DNA from: Candidatus Paraburkholderia kirkii
Lineage (GTDB): Bacteria > Pseudomonadota > Gammaproteobacteria > Burkholderiales > Burkholderiaceae
Length of the DNA: 64,000 nucleotides
Reading direction: 5' to 3'
Assembly (NCBI GenBank): GCA_001189345.1
Contig: LFKV01000009.1
Span: 62,001 to 126,000 of the forward strand
The notes beneath the pieces are model-generated. The model searched no databases. It was not told the origin of the DNA and saw only the letters and a list, made by a program, of their open reading frames with translations. Below, in pieces: positions 10,411 to 21,867 of the stretch. A program made the translations under genes and the position numbers. Within the stretch, counting starts at the first letter, position 1; each line of letters starts with the position of its first letter.

Positions 10411-11027
10411 CGCGCTTCCTCGCGCACGCCGTCGATCCACGCCGCGACCGCGGGCAGCGCCGTGATGCGCTTCGCATAGGCGCGCGACGTTTCGCTCAGC
10501 TCAGGCTCGTAGGAATTGAAGCGCATGACGACCGGCGCGAACATCGCGTCCGCGATGCCGAACGCGCCGAACAGGAACGGGCCGCCCGACTTCGCCAGGC
10601 ATTCCGCCCAGATCGCCTCGATCCGCGCGATGTTCGCGAGCGCACCCGGCGTCGCGCCCGCGCCCGGCGCGTGTGTTGCGATTTCCATCGGCATGTTCTG
10701 GCGCAGGTCCGCGAAGCCCGCGTGCATCTCCGCGCTGATGCTGCGGGCGCGCGCCCGTGCGGCGGCATCGCGCGGCCACATCGCGTGCCCGGGATGCATT
10801 TCGGCGATCGTCTCGACGATCGCAAGCGATTCCCACACGGCCTTGCCCGCGTCGGTGACGAGGCACGGCACCTTCCCGGACGGCGAGACTTCGAAAATCT
10901 TCGATTTCGTGTCGGGCTGGCTCAGGCGAATCGTCGTTTCCTCGAACGGAATGCCGAAATGCCTGAGCAGCACCCACGGACACATCGGCCAGGAAGAGTT
11001 GGCCTTGTCACCGATAACGAGTTTCAT
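10407..11027 (-). CDS. Glutathione S-transferase family protein
   Basis: The 206-residue protein has a thioredoxin-like N-terminal domain. It starts MKLVIGDKANSSWP, where the SSW motif sits at the glutathione-binding position, and KVPCLV follows near 52. The rest is an alpha-helical GST C-terminal domain. The substrate is unknown. It lies 19 bases after the broken NDUFA9-like gene and overlaps cca by ATGA, so all three belonged to one transcript. The protein itself has no lesion. Confidence 0.88.
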   Translation of the reverse strand: MKLVIGDKANSSWPMCPWVLLRHFGIPFEETTIRLSQPDTKSKIFEVSPSGKVPCLVTDAGKAVWESLAIVETIAEMHPGHAMWPRDAAARARARSISAEMHAGFADLRQNMPMEIATHAPGAGATPGALANIARIEAIWAECLAKSGGPFLFGAFGIADAMFAPVVMRFNSYEPELSETSRAYAKRITALPAVAAWIDGVREEAR

Positions 11028-11046
11028 GCAGTCAAAAGTAAGAGGT

Positions 11047-11930
11047 TTAACGATGCGCGGTAGCGCGGAAAGCGTTGAAGCGCGAGCGCGACGAGTCGCC
11101 CGTGAGATACAGCGGCGCGATGGCCTCGACGCTCGCCGGCTTGTCGATGCCGAGTTCGGGCGCGAGCGGCCCGCTCGCGATGCTCGGCGTCTTCATCGAA
11201 TCGAGATTGTCGCGCGAGAGGACGGGCACGCCGGGCGCCATTTCCATCGTCATCGCCTACAAGCGGCCGAGGCTCTCCGGCAGCTTGACGATGTGCGAAT
11301 GCTTGCCGATGGTCGCGCCCGCGAAGCGCACGAGCTCCGCGAGCGTGTAGACGCCCGGGCCCGCGAGTTCGTAGATCTGGCCGTTGGCGGCATCGAGATC
11401 GAGCACGTTGACGATCGCCTTCGCCACGTCGCCGACGAAACACCAGCTGGAACTGCGCATCGGCACAGGCGAGCGGAATCACGGGAAACAGGCTCTCGAG
11501 GAACGCAAACTGGTTGAGCAGATTGTCCTCGGGACCGAACACCACCGAGCTGCGGAAGATCGTCCAGTCGAGACCGGATTCGCGGATGATTTTCTCGCCG
11601 TCGCCCTTCGCCTTGCACGCGGCGGCGATCTTGCGCGGCAGCTCGACGTGCGCCTTCGCGAAGTCCGGTCCGTACGGTTCGTCGCGCCGCCCCTGCAGAA
11701 CGCCGACGAGATTGACCACCGCGTCGCACTGATCGATGAACGCGGCTAGCTGCACGGGATCGTGCACGTCGGTCTCGATGACGTCGATGGGCAGCAGCGT
11801 GAGATGCGCGGCGTTGGCGCGCCGCCGGGTAGCCAGGCGCACGTTCTTGCCGAGATCGACGAGCGCATTGACGAGATGGCTGCCGATGAAAACCAGAACC
11901 GCCGATCAGCGCTACATGTTGGTGTCGCAT
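11047..11930 (-). pseudogene. NAD(P)-binding NDUFA9-like epimerase, degraded
   Basis: Repair of the frames gives an atypical SDR protein related to complex I subunit NDUFA9. The start MRHQHVALIGGSGF carries the Rossmann GxxGF motif, followed by TRRRANAAHL, VVNLVGVLQGR and FVGDVAKAIVNVLD. There are three lesions. An extra A sits in the run at 11889-11892, an extra base in the AAA at about 11438-11440, and an in-frame TAG at 11257-11259, most simply a CAG to TAG change (Leu-Gln-Ala expected). It sits between the lytic transglycosylase and GST genes. Confidence 0.88.
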
Positions 11931-11991
11931 ATTCGCCCCTCGGGTCGCGGCTTGACGGATGCGGCTTCGGAACGGCGGGCCGGAAATGGGA

Positions 11992-12026
11992 ACGCCCGCG
12001 CGTCCTGTCATCGGACGCGCGGGCGT
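11992..12026 (-). terminator. Strong hairpin after lytic transglycosylase gene
   Basis: A perfect 14-bp stem (11992-12005 paired with 12013-12026) and a 7-base loop lie 23 bases beyond the stop of the minus-strand transglycosylase. The following minus-strand T tract is poor, so termination may be inefficient or Rho-assisted. Confidence 0.6.
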
Positions 12027-12048
12027 GAGCGTTCGCGTCGGGACGCCG

Positions 12049-14016
12049 TCAGGGAGCGATGTAGCCCAGACGCGCCTTCAACGACTGCGGACGGCCCTCG
12101 AACAGCGCGGCATAGTAGACGGTGTTCGACAGCACGTTCTTCACGTAATCGCGAGTCTCGGTGAAAGGGATGGTTTCAGCAAAAACCGCGCTCTCCACGG
12201 GCGCGCGCAAATCCTGCCGCCACTGCCGCGGCCTGCCCGGACCGGCGTTGTAGCCGGCGGTGGCGAGCACGGGCGAGTTGTCGAATTGATTGTAGATCAT
12301 CGACAGGTAATTCGTGCCGAGCAGGATATTGGTGTTGATGTCGTTCATCTGCGCGCGCGACACCGGGCCGAAATCGATTTTTTTCGCGACGAGTTGCGCC
12401 GTGCCGGGCATCAGCTGCATGAGGCCGCCCGCGCCGACTTCCGAGCGCGCGTTGATGATGAAGCGCGACTCCTGGCGGATCAGGCCGTACGCCCATTCGA
12501 TGTCGAGGCCGGTGTTCTGCGCATCGCGCTCGACGATGTCACGGAACGGCGACAGATAGCGCAAGGTGAAGTCGTGCTCGGCTTTCGTCTTGTCGGCCGT
12601 GTTGACGGTGCGGTCGAACAGCTCGATGCGCTTCGCGTACTGCGCGGCGGCGAGCAGTTGACGGTCCGTCATCGTGCACAGCGGCCAGTTCCACTCGCGA
12701 TTGCCCTCGAGGCGCATGTTCAGCGCGTAGAAACGCTGCGACAGCGCGAAGCCTGGCACCGACTGCATCTGCGCGATCTCGGCATCGGAAACGGTCGTGC
12801 GCGGCGGCACGGTGATCTTCTGGCCGAGCTCTTCCAGCGCGAGCTGGCCGTAGAAATTGTATTGGTCGGCGATAGTCTGGAATTCCTGGTTCGCCGTGGC
12901 CGTGTCGCCGGCCTGCTTCAGCGCGCGCGCGTGCCAGTAGATCCACGCCGGCTGGCTGCGCAGCGTGGGCGACATCTGCTCGATGGACCAGCGCACCATG
13001 TTCCAGTCGCCGACGAGCAGCGCGCTGCGCGTGCGCCATTCGTAGGCCGGGTTCGACAATTGCGCGTTCGCCGACAGGCGATACCAGTCCGCCGCCGACG
13101 GCATGCGCTTGATCGCCGCCTGGTAGCCGATCGTGCCCCAGCCGGTCGCACGCTCGGTGGGCGTCAGGCTCGGCGCGACGGAGCTGAACGTGGCGGCGGC
13201 CATCGCCGGATCGTTGCGGGCCATGCGCGTAATGGCGAGCAGCGTCAGCTGATGCGCCGGCGTGTTGGGCATCACGCCGCAAGCGAGATAGAGCGGCGGC
13301 TTGTTGACGGCGTCGTCGAGCAGCGAGTCCTTCGGTTTTTCCTGGCCGAGCGCCTCGACGATGTTCGCGCCCGTCGTCGTGTAGTTCTGTTCGTAGGCGA
13401 GGCGGATCTGCTGCCAGATGTCGTTGCTCGTGAACTGGCCCGACTCCGCGAGCGCGCCGATCAGGTCGACGCAGCCGTCGCCGTACCATTTGGGCTCGAC
13501 GAGCAATGCGCGCGCGGCGTCCACGACGTTCTCGCCGCGCGACAGGCGCGCTTCGAGCGCGTAGCACTTGACCTGCGTGTCGTCGTTGAGGACGAAACGG
13601 GAATACTGCTGCTCGAAGTTCTTCCAGTCGTGACGGCTGCCGAGCACGACGAGATAATCGTTACGCATGCGGTCGGCGATCGCCTGGCCGTCGTAGCGCT
13701 GCAGGAACGAGAGCACCGGCGCGTCGGGCGCGTCGATGCGCGCGTGGCCTTGCGAGTCGAAGAGCTGCGGCTTGATCGTGAAGTATTCGAGATAGCTCGG
13801 CGCCGGATAGTCCGGAATCTGCGCGGCGAGCGCGGCGGCCTTGCCGGCATCGTTCGTGCGCGCGGCATCGCGCAGCTGCATGAAGATGCGGTCGTCGGAC
13901 GAAGGCGAGAAATCGGCGTCGAGACGAACGGCGGAAGCCGTTCCACAAGCGACGAGCGTCACCGCGGCAAGGACGGTACCGACCGCGAGATATACTCGGT
14001 TGAGGCGTTTTGACAT
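12049..14016 (-). CDS. slt: Soluble-type lytic murein transglycosylase, lipoprotein
   Basis: This enzyme cleaves peptidoglycan glycan strands in the periplasm with formation of 1,6-anhydromuramic ends. The start at 14016 gives a basic MSKRLNR head, a hydrophobic segment and a lipobox LVAC at about residues 22-25, so it is probably a lipoprotein. A long alpha-superhelical region of several hundred residues precedes a C-terminal SLT catalytic domain with QESRF (catalytic Glu), GLMQLMPGTA and ATAGYNAGPGR. The 655 residues are intact. Its start is 19 bases from the divergent folate cyclo-ligase gene. Confidence 0.92.
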   Translation of the reverse strand: MSKRLNRVYLAVGTVLAAVTLVACGTASAVRLDADFSPSSDDRIFMQLRDAARTNDAGKAAALAAQIPDYPAPSYLEYFTIKPQLFDSQGHARIDAPDAPVLSFLQRYDGQAIADRMRNDYLVVLGSRHDWKNFEQQYSRFVLNDDTQVKCYALEARLSRGENVVDAARALLVEPKWYGDGCVDLIGALAESGQFTSNDIWQQIRLAYEQNYTTTGANIVEALGQEKPKDSLLDDAVNKPPLYLACGVMPNTPAHQLTLLAITRMARNDPAMAAATFSSVAPSLTPTERATGWGTIGYQAAIKRMPSAADWYRLSANAQLSNPAYEWRTRSALLVGDWNMVRWSIEQMSPTLRSQPAWIYWHARALKQAGDTATANQEFQTIADQYNFYGQLALEELGQKITVPPRTTVSDAEIAQMQSVPGFALSQRFYALNMRLEGNREWNWPLCTMTDRQLLAAAQYAKRIELFDRTVNTADKTKAEHDFTLRYLSPFRDIVERDAQNTGLDIEWAYGLIRQESRFIINARSEVGAGGLMQLMPGTAQLVAKKIDFGPVSRAQMNDINTNILLGTNYLSMIYNQFDNSPVLATAGYNAGPGRPRQWRQDLRAPVESAVFAETIPFTETRDYVKNVLSNTVYYAALFEGRPQSLKARLGYIAP

Positions 14017-14035
14017 CTTTATTTTTGGAGCGCGA

Positions 14036-14698
14036 ATGGTCTTGAACCGGGTCCTGAGATCGGAGGAAAGCATAGCACGCAACGTTTGCGTGGAACCCAA
14101 GAGCGAGCCGAAAAGCGAACCGAAGAGCGCCTTGCGCGCAACACTTCTCGAGCGCCGCGAGGCGCAGAGCGAGCAGCCCGGACACGCCGCGAGGAACGAG
14201 GCGCTCGTTAGGCGTCTCCAGGAAGTGCTCGCGCGGCATTCGGCCAGGTGCATCGGGTTTTGCTGGCCCGTCGCGGGCGAGTTCGACGCGCGCGACGCGA
14301 TGGCGCGCTGGCTTGCCGCCGACGCGACGCGCGCAGCCGCGCTGCCGGTCGTCGTCAGGCCGCACGCGCCGATGGTCTTCCACGCCTGGCGCGCCGACGC
14401 GCCGATGAAGGAAGGCCGCTACCGGATTCCGGTGCCCGCCGAGGAAAGAGTCGTGGTGCCGGACCTGCTGCTGATTCCGTGCGTCGGTTTCGATGCGAAC
14501 CGTTATCGGCTGGGCTACGGCGGCGGCTATTTCGATCGCACGCTCGCCGCGTGGCCGGACGGGAAACGGCCTGTGACCATCGGCATCGCATACGAATCGG
14601 GCAGGTGCGGCGCGTTACCGCGCGAGGCGCATGACATGCCGCTCGATGCGATCGTCACCGAGGCAAGGACTAAGAGACGGTTTCATAAAGGCTGTTGA
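14036..14698 (+). CDS. fthC: 5-formyltetrahydrofolate cyclo-ligase, 3' end inside an IS copy
   Basis: The enzyme converts 5-formyl-THF to 5,10-methenyl-THF. The signature YGGGYFDRTLA, with the phosphate-binding glycine loop, lies near residues 160-170. CVGFDANRYRLGYG stands just before it. Two things are odd. Near residues 20-32 a 12-base unit is repeated in tandem, giving EPKS three times. The last nine codons and the stop come from the inverted repeat of the IS5-family element inserted at 14671, so the natural C-terminus is replaced. The core fold seems complete, so it may still work. The start at 14036 is the first ATG in frame outside the divergent gene. Confidence 0.75.
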   Translation: MVLNRVLRSEESIARNVCVEPKSEPKSEPKSALRATLLERREAQSEQPGHAARNEALVRRLQEVLARHSARCIGFCWPVAGEFDARDAMARWLAADATRAAALPVVVRPHAPMVFHAWRADAPMKEGRYRIPVPAEERVVVPDLLLIPCVGFDANRYRLGYGGGYFDRTLAAWPDGKRPVTIGIAYESGRCGALPREAHDMPLDAIVTEARTKRRFHKGC

Positions 14699-15152
14699 GA
14701 TTGCCGAAGAGTGTTCCAGCAGATCAAGCAACAACCGAGTTTGAGGAACGCTTCATGAATGTCCGCACGACGTTCGAAGCGAGTACGTAGACGGCGGAAG
14801 TTATGCAACCAGGCATGTGTACGTTCGACGACCCAACGGACTTTCCCAAGGCCGCTAGCCAGCAACTGACGCCAGAGCCACATCCCATCTCCGCTGGCAG
14901 ATCTCGCCACCGGATGCCGGTCTTCAGCACGAACAAGATGCCGGTCAGCGCAGCCCGATCCGGTACCGGCTTGCGGCCCGGATACTTGAAGCGGCGCGGC
15001 TTCGCTGGTGGTAGCAGTGGCTCGATCAGTGCCCACAGTTCGTCGTCGATGATTGGTTTGCCCATCTCCTCGATCCTGTTGTCACAACGATCGAGGTTAA
15101 CAGGTTGCGTTACGGGTTAACAGCCCCTAATAACTCTTTTTGAAACCACTTC
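14674..15152 (-). mobile_element. Internally deleted IS5-family element (IS427-like), 479 bp
   Basis: Both ends are the same as in the 914-bp copy at 22914-23827, and the element is flanked by a 3-base TAA repeat at 14671-14673 and 15153-15155. Left and right ends share the imperfect inverted repeat core GTTTCA-N-AAAG. About 435 internal bases are missing. After the transposase N-terminus (start at 15065, MGKPIIDDELWALIEP) the frame jumps from GVSCW to the C-terminal VRWVVERTHAW segment. No catalytic core remains, so the copy can move only if a transposase is supplied in trans. Confidence 0.88.
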
Positions 15153-15303
15153 TAAGCAGCGCCGCTATCCGGACGCGATCATGCAAGCGGCGAAGCCTCA
15201 GTCTGCGAGCGCTTCGCCGCGGTCGCGTCCGGCCTCTTCCCGGCCTTATCCGGAAGGCGCGTATGCTACAACGACAGATTCTCATTCGCGGGAATCTGCT
15301 CAC

Positions 15304-17143
15304 GTGACGCACCGCATCCTCGTGTTCTTCGCGCTCTTCACCGCGCTCGTGGCGTGCTGCGCGCTCACCTGGCACGTCGCGTGGCAGCGCGGCATCGACG
15401 AATTGCGGCTCAATGCCGCGAGCCGCGTCGATCGCACGACGAGCACGCTCGACCGTTACGAATATCTGCCGTATCTGCTCTCGCACCATCCGGTCGTACA
15501 GAACGTGCTCGACCATCCCGATCGAGCCAACGTCGATCGCGCGAACCGCTACCTCGAAGATCTCAATGCGCGCACGCCACCGTCACGTACCTGATCCGCG
15601 CGAAGGGCATCTGCGTGGCCGCGAGCAACTGGAACGGCGCGGACAGCTTCGTCGGCGTGGACTACAACTTCAGGCCGTATTTCATCGATGCCGTAAACGG
15701 CGGCGTGGGCCGCTTTTTCGGGATCGGGACGATCTCGACCGAGCCCGGTTATTACATCTCGCAGCCCGTGTATCGCGAAGGCACGCGCGAGATCCTCGGC
15801 GTGGCGGTGGTGAAGCTCAATCTCGAATGGCTGCAAGGCGCCGACGCGTCCGAGCCGCTCATCGTCACCGACGACCACGGGGTGATCTTCCTGTCGTCGG
15901 TGCCGGCGTGGAAATATCACACGGTGCGGCCGCTGCCGCAGAACATCGAGGCGTCCGTCTATGCCACGCGCCAGTACGCGCAGCAGGTCATCACGCCCTT
16001 GCCGATGACCATCGTCAAGACGCTCGAAGGCGGCACGCAGATCGTGCGCATCGGGGGCGGGCGCAATGCGCCGGCGTTTCTCGCGACGCATCGCTCGATC
16101 GGCGAGCCGGACTGGCCAGCTCATCACGATGGCGCCGCTCGATCCGGTCGAAAGCGCCGCGCAGAACGCGGTGATCGTGACGGCGCTCATGTTCGTCTCG
16201 CTGTGCCTGCTCGCGTTCTACTGGCGCATGCGGCGCGCACGCGTGCGCGAGATGATCAAGAGCCGCGAGCTGCTGCAGACGGCCTATGCCGAACTGAACT
16301 AGCGCGTTGCGGAGCGCACGGCGGATCTGTCGGAGGCCAACGCGCAACTCACCAAGGAAGTCAACGAGCGCACGCGCGCCGAACAGGATTTGCGTGCCGC
16401 GCACGACGAGCTCATCCAGGCGAGCAAGCTCGCCGCGCTCGGCCAGATGGCGGCGGGCATCACGCACGAACTGAACCAGCCGCTCGCCGCCCTGCGCAGT
16501 TTCTCCGACAACAAGCGCGTCCTGATCGAACGGGGCGATCAGGCGGCGGCGCGCGAGAATCTCGAAGCAATCGCTTCGCTGACCGAACGCATGGGCAACA
16601 TCACGAACCAGCTCAAGCTGTTCGTCACGAAGGCGCGACCGAAGAACGCGCGCGCAGACGTGGCGCGGGCGCTGCGCAATGTGTTCTCGATGCTGCGTCC
16701 GCGCATGAAGAATGTTGTGGTCGACATCGCGCCGGAGCTCACGGGCGACAGCGCGTCCCTGTACGTGCGCTGCGAGGACTTGCGGCTGGAACAGGTGCTC
16801 ATCAACCTGGTCGGCGACGCGCTCGACGCGGTGGCGTCGTGCGACAAGCCGCGCATCGTCATAGAACTGAATGCGTGCGCGGACGTCATCGAGCTCATCG
16901 TGCGCGACAATGGTCCGGGCATTCCCGCCGACGCGCTGCCGCGCCTCTTCGAGCCGTTCTTCACCACGAAGGAAATGGGCCACGGACTGGGTCTTGCGAT
17001 TTCATCGGCGATCGCGCGCGACTACGGCGGCACGCTCGTCGCGCGCAACCGCGAGGCGCTGATCGTCGCGGACGGTCCCGAAGGCGGCACGCAGGCCGAC
17101 GCCGATCACTCGCACGGCGCGGATGACGCTGCGGCGCGCGTAA
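15304..17143 (+). pseudogene. DctB-like sensor histidine kinase, degraded
   Basis: The ancestral protein had an N-terminal membrane segment (GTG start, VTHRILVFFALF), a periplasmic sensor region (YFIDAVNGGVGRFF, SEPLIVTDDHGVIF), a second membrane helix near 16150-16220, a coiled linker, the phosphoacceptor motif THELNQPLAALR, and an ATPase domain with DNGPGIP and GHGLGLAIS. Lesions are a lost base near 15572, an extra C near 16115, an in-frame TAG at 16300-16302 (CAG expected) and a probable shift near the end, where the frame runs straight into the response regulator. The family resembles C4-dicarboxylate sensors, but the ligand is unknown. Confidence 0.85.
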
Positions 17144-17163
17144 AACACAGTCGAGGTAAGACC

Positions 17164-18515
<1,352 letters not shown>

Positions 18516-18516
18516 A

Positions 18517-18544
18517 GCAAAACGCCCGCTGAATCAGCGGGCGT
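18517..18544 (-). terminator. Terminator of the TlpA-like gene
   Basis: A perfect 11-bp stem (18522-18532 with 18534-18544) is followed on the minus strand by TTTTGCTTT. It lies just after the stop of the thioredoxin gene and before the end of the convergent dctD pseudogene. Confidence 0.82.
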
Positions 18545-18566
18545 CGGTCCGAACGGGCTTCGGCGC

Positions 18567-19103
18567 TCAGGCCGAACCCAGCGCCTTGTCGAGCAGCTGA
18601 TCCAGTTCGGCGAAGGTCGGCTCGCCGACATAGCGCTTCAGAATCTTGCCGTTCCTGTCGATGACGAAGGTCGTCGGCGTCAGTTGCACGTTGCCGAACT
18701 GCTTGGCCGCGCTGCCGTCGTCCATCGCGACCTTGAACGGCAGATTGCGCGTCTGCGCGTAATTGGTGACGTACATCGGCGCGTCGTAGTTCATCGCGAC
18801 CGCGACGAATTCCAGGCCGCGGCCCTTGAACTTGTTGTACGTGTTGATCATCTCGGGCATTTCCTTCATGCAGGTCTCGCAGCTCGTCGCCCAGAAGTTG
18901 ACGAGATATACCTTGCCCTTCAGATCGCTCGCGGTGGAAATCTTCTGTCCCGACAGCAGCGTGAACGTCGCGTCCGGCACCTTCTGCTGGCCGCCGAAGG
19001 CGAAGTAGCCCGTGCAGGCGATCACGCCCGCGACGAGCGCCATCGCGATGTAGCGCAGCGGGCTCTTGGCGCGCTTGGATGTTTCTTGCGTGGCTTGGGA
19101 CAT
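18567..19103 (-). CDS. TlpA/ResA-family membrane-anchored thioredoxin
   Basis: This protein of 178 residues carries an N-terminal membrane anchor (about 17-35) and a periplasmic thioredoxin fold with the redox motif CETC in the context FWATSCETCMKEMP at about 73-86. The cis-proline segment LTPTTFVID follows near 135. Such proteins reduce disulfides in cytochrome c maturation or other periplasmic proteins. The exact client is unknown. I start at 19103 (MSQATQET), because the upstream in-frame residues lack family features and a membrane anchor follows closely. No lesion is visible. Confidence 0.88.
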   Translation of the reverse strand: MSQATQETSKRAKSPLRYIAMALVAGVIACTGYFAFGGQQKVPDATFTLLSGQKISTASDLKGKVYLVNFWATSCETCMKEMPEMINTYNKFKGRGLEFVAVAMNYDAPMYVTNYAQTRNLPFKVAMDDGSAAKQFGNVQLTPTTFVIDRNGKILKRYVGEPTFAELDQLLDKALGSA

Positions 19104-19248
19104 GTGAAACCTCGGATTGCCGGGCCGGCGGCGCAACCGCACGGATAACTGGTGCACATTTTAGCGCCGTTTTTGGGATGAAGTCGTGACGTGCTGATAA
19201 GGCCGGCATTGCGGCGCGATAATGATGGTTTTCACGCAGTGGTCTCTC

Positions 19249-19858
19249 ATGAACCGCGTTTTCTCGTTTTCCCTCCGGCCTTTCGTCAGCCTTTTTCGTC
19301 CGATCAATGCTTTATCCGCCGCCGCGTTGCGCGCGGGAGTGTGCGCATCCGTCGCATGCGGTGCGCTGCTGGCATGCACGCCCGCGTACGACTGGCGCAC
19401 GGTGATGAACAACGACGACGGCTACGAAGTGACGCTGCCCGCCAAGCCGCGCTCTGACGAACGCAGGATTGACATTGCCGGCCAGCCGATGACGATGCTG
19501 CGCATGCAGACCGCGGAAGCCGGCGACGCCGTGTTCGCGGTCGGCACGGTGGTGCTGCCGAGCGCCGATCCGGCCTTGCAGCGTGCGACGCTCGAGTTCC
19601 TGCAACGGGGCTTGGCGCGCAACGTGAACGCGAAGCCCGAGGCGCGCGAGACGCAGATCGACCTCGCGGCGGGCGGACGGGTGCCGGGCAGCGAAATCGA
19701 GGTGAAGGGGGCAAGGCGGGGAGAAGCGGGAGTCGCGGACCATTCACGCGCGCTTCGTCGCGCGCGGGACGCATGTGTATCAGCTCGCGATCGTGTCGGA
19801 CAAGATGCCGCCGCCGGAGCAGGCAGATCAGTTCTTCGCGTCCTTCAAACTCTTTTAG
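19249..19858 (+). pseudogene. Putative lipoprotein, frameshifted
   Basis: The start MNRVFSFSLRPF leads to a lipobox LLAC at about residues 40-43, so this was an exported lipoprotein of about 200 residues. I do not recognise a named family. The first frame is good to about 19700 (VPGSEIEVKG). The rest (IHARFVARGTHVYQLAIV to FASFKLF, stop 19856-19858) continues in another frame. The shift lies near the G-rich tract at 19705-19735. The open frame after the shift shows strong composition bias and no homology that I can see. Confidence 0.75.
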
Positions 19859-20237
19859 AGGAAGGACCCGAATTCTGCAAATGCACACTTAAGAGCTGTC
19901 TTAGTCACGCTTGAAAATTAAAAGTTCCTTCGCAGGTTCTGCGGCTAATTCACGGATTCGTATGGACTTTTTTCACTATCCACAATTTCTGTGGATAACT
20001 GTGTGAAAAAGAGTGTGCGGTAGCGTCCAAAAGCCCGTTTCACGCGGTTTACGTTAGTTTGCCTCTGTTCGCGGCAAGTTTAATAATTCAATAAAATCAA
20101 TAGCCTATGGAATATCGCTGAATCAGGGGTTTGATCGGATGAAAAGGTGCCCCAGATCGATTCAATGTGCATAAGTCAAGTCTTGACAAGCGTTTTTCCG
20201 CCTAGCAGGCCGTGGACCACCCCGCGACAGTGCGCAT
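19859..20237. other. AT-rich intergenic region with DnaA-box pair
   Basis: This 379-base gap lies between two convergent pseudogenes. It is clearly lower in G+C than its surroundings, with an AATAATTCAATAAAATCAAT tract near 20080-20102. The only distinct structure is the inverted pair of DnaA-box-like sequences near 19976-19998. I found no open frame with codon character of this genome and no obvious terminator. Confidence 0.6.
19976..19998. promoter_or_regulatory. Inverted pair of DnaA boxes
   Basis: CTATCCACA (19976-19984) and TGTGGATAA (19990-19998) face each other across 5 bases. The second is a perfect TTATCCACA box on the minus strand; the first has one mismatch. The arms form a perfect 8-bp inverted repeat. 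They could bind DnaA or form a small hairpin. Function is not shown by the sequence. Confidence 0.6.
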
Positions 20238-21774
20238 TCAGGCGCCCGGGAGCGCCTGGCGATACTGCACGGCCTCGGCCACGTGGGATGCCTGCGGCGT
20301 GTCCGCGCCCGCGAGATCGGCGATCGTCCGCACGATCTTGAGCACGCGGTAGTACGCGCGCGCCGACCAGCCGAAGCGCTCGCCGGCCGCGCGCAGCAAT
20401 GCCTCGCCCGCCGAATCCGGGCGGCAGACGTCGTCGGCCTGGCGGCCGTCGAGCTCGCGATTGGTCTTGCCCTGACGCTGCGTCTGAATGTCGCGGGCGG
20501 CCGCGACGCGCGTCGCGACCACGGCGCTCGACTCGCCGCGCTCCACGCCGCGCGCCGACAATTCCGCGGGCGTGAGCGCGGGCAGTTCGATCTGAATGTC
20601 GATGCGATCCATCAACGGCCCCGACAGCTTGCGCAGATAGCGCGCGGTGGTATCCGGGGAGCAGCGGCAGCGCCCGCCCGGATCGCCGCGCCAGCCGCAC
20701 GGGCACGGATTCATCGCCGCGACGAGCTGGCACGCGGCGGGAAAATCTGCCTGCTGCGCGGCGCGCGAGATCGTGATGTGCCCGACTTCGAGCGGTTCGT
20801 GCAGGGTCTCGAGAACCTTGCGGTCGAATTCCGGGAGTTCGTTGAGGAAGAGCACGCCGAGATGCGCGAGCGTGATCTCGCCCGGCTGCGGCGGATTGCG
20901 GCCGCCGACGAGCGCCGCCGGGCTGGACGAGTGATGCGGCGCGCGAAACGGCCGCTGGCGCCATTGTTCGAGCGTAAAGCCGATCGAACTGGCCGAGAGA
21001 ATCGCGGCCGAGGTGAGCCTTCGTCGTCGCTCATCGGCGGAAGAAGGTCCGGCAGGCGTGCCGCGAGCATCGATTTGCCCGCACCGGGCGGCCCGACCAT
21101 CAACAGATGATGCCCGCCCGCTGCCGCCACTTCCAGCGCCCGTCGCGCGGCGGGATGGCCGATGACGTCGGCGAGATCGGGGGACGGCACGGCCGTCAGG
21201 GGAAGCGCCACGGCGTGCACCGGTTTGAGGCGCGCGCCGGGCACGCCGTTCAGATGCGCGCAGAGCGCCGGCAGGTCCGCCGCGCCGAATACGTCGATGC
21301 CCCCTGCACGAGCGCCGCTTCCGCCGCGCTCGCAAGCGGCACGTAGATCTCCGGCACACGCTCGCCGCGTTCGCCGACCGATGCATGTTGGCGGGCCGCG
21401 CCGCAGACCATCGCGAACGCGCCGCGCATCGGACGCAGCGCGCCGGTGAGGGAAAGCTCGCCCGCGAACTCGCGATGCTCGAGCGACTCGGCCGGAATCT
21501 GCCCGCTCGCGGCGAGAATGCCGAGCGCGATGGGCAGATCGAAACGCCCCGATTCCTTCGGCAGATCGGCGGGCGCGAGATTGACGGTGATCCGGCGGAC
21601 GGGAAAGTCGAAGCCGCAGTTCTGAAGCGCGGCACGCACGCGCTCGCGGCTTTCGAGATCGGGTAGCCCCACGATGGAAAACGACGGCAGCCCGTTGGCG
21701 AGATGAACTTCGACGACGACTTCGGGCGCGCGCCCAGGGGCGGGCGCGCGGCTGCGTACCACGGCAAGCGACAT
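20238..21774 (-). pseudogene. comM: ComM/YifB Mg-chelatase-like AAA+ ATPase, two frameshifts
   Basis: ComM is a helicase that promotes branch migration in natural transformation. Start MSLAVVRSRAP, Walker A GPPGAGKSM and the C-terminal Mg-chelatase domain (SGPLMDRIDIQIE) identify the family. A G is missing from the G run near 21300 and one G is extra near 21018. In addition the Walker B segment reads VLFLNELPEF, where an Asp is expected in place of Asn, as from one G to A change. Each lesion alone would be expected to inactivate the ATPase. Confidence 0.9.
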
Positions 21775-21867
21775 GATTTCACCTGAAACGGCGTGGGATG
21801 GCGTCGGCAATAAAACTAGAAACTCACGGCTCGCTAGCCGAGGTAAGCGACAGAACGGTTGCGGACG

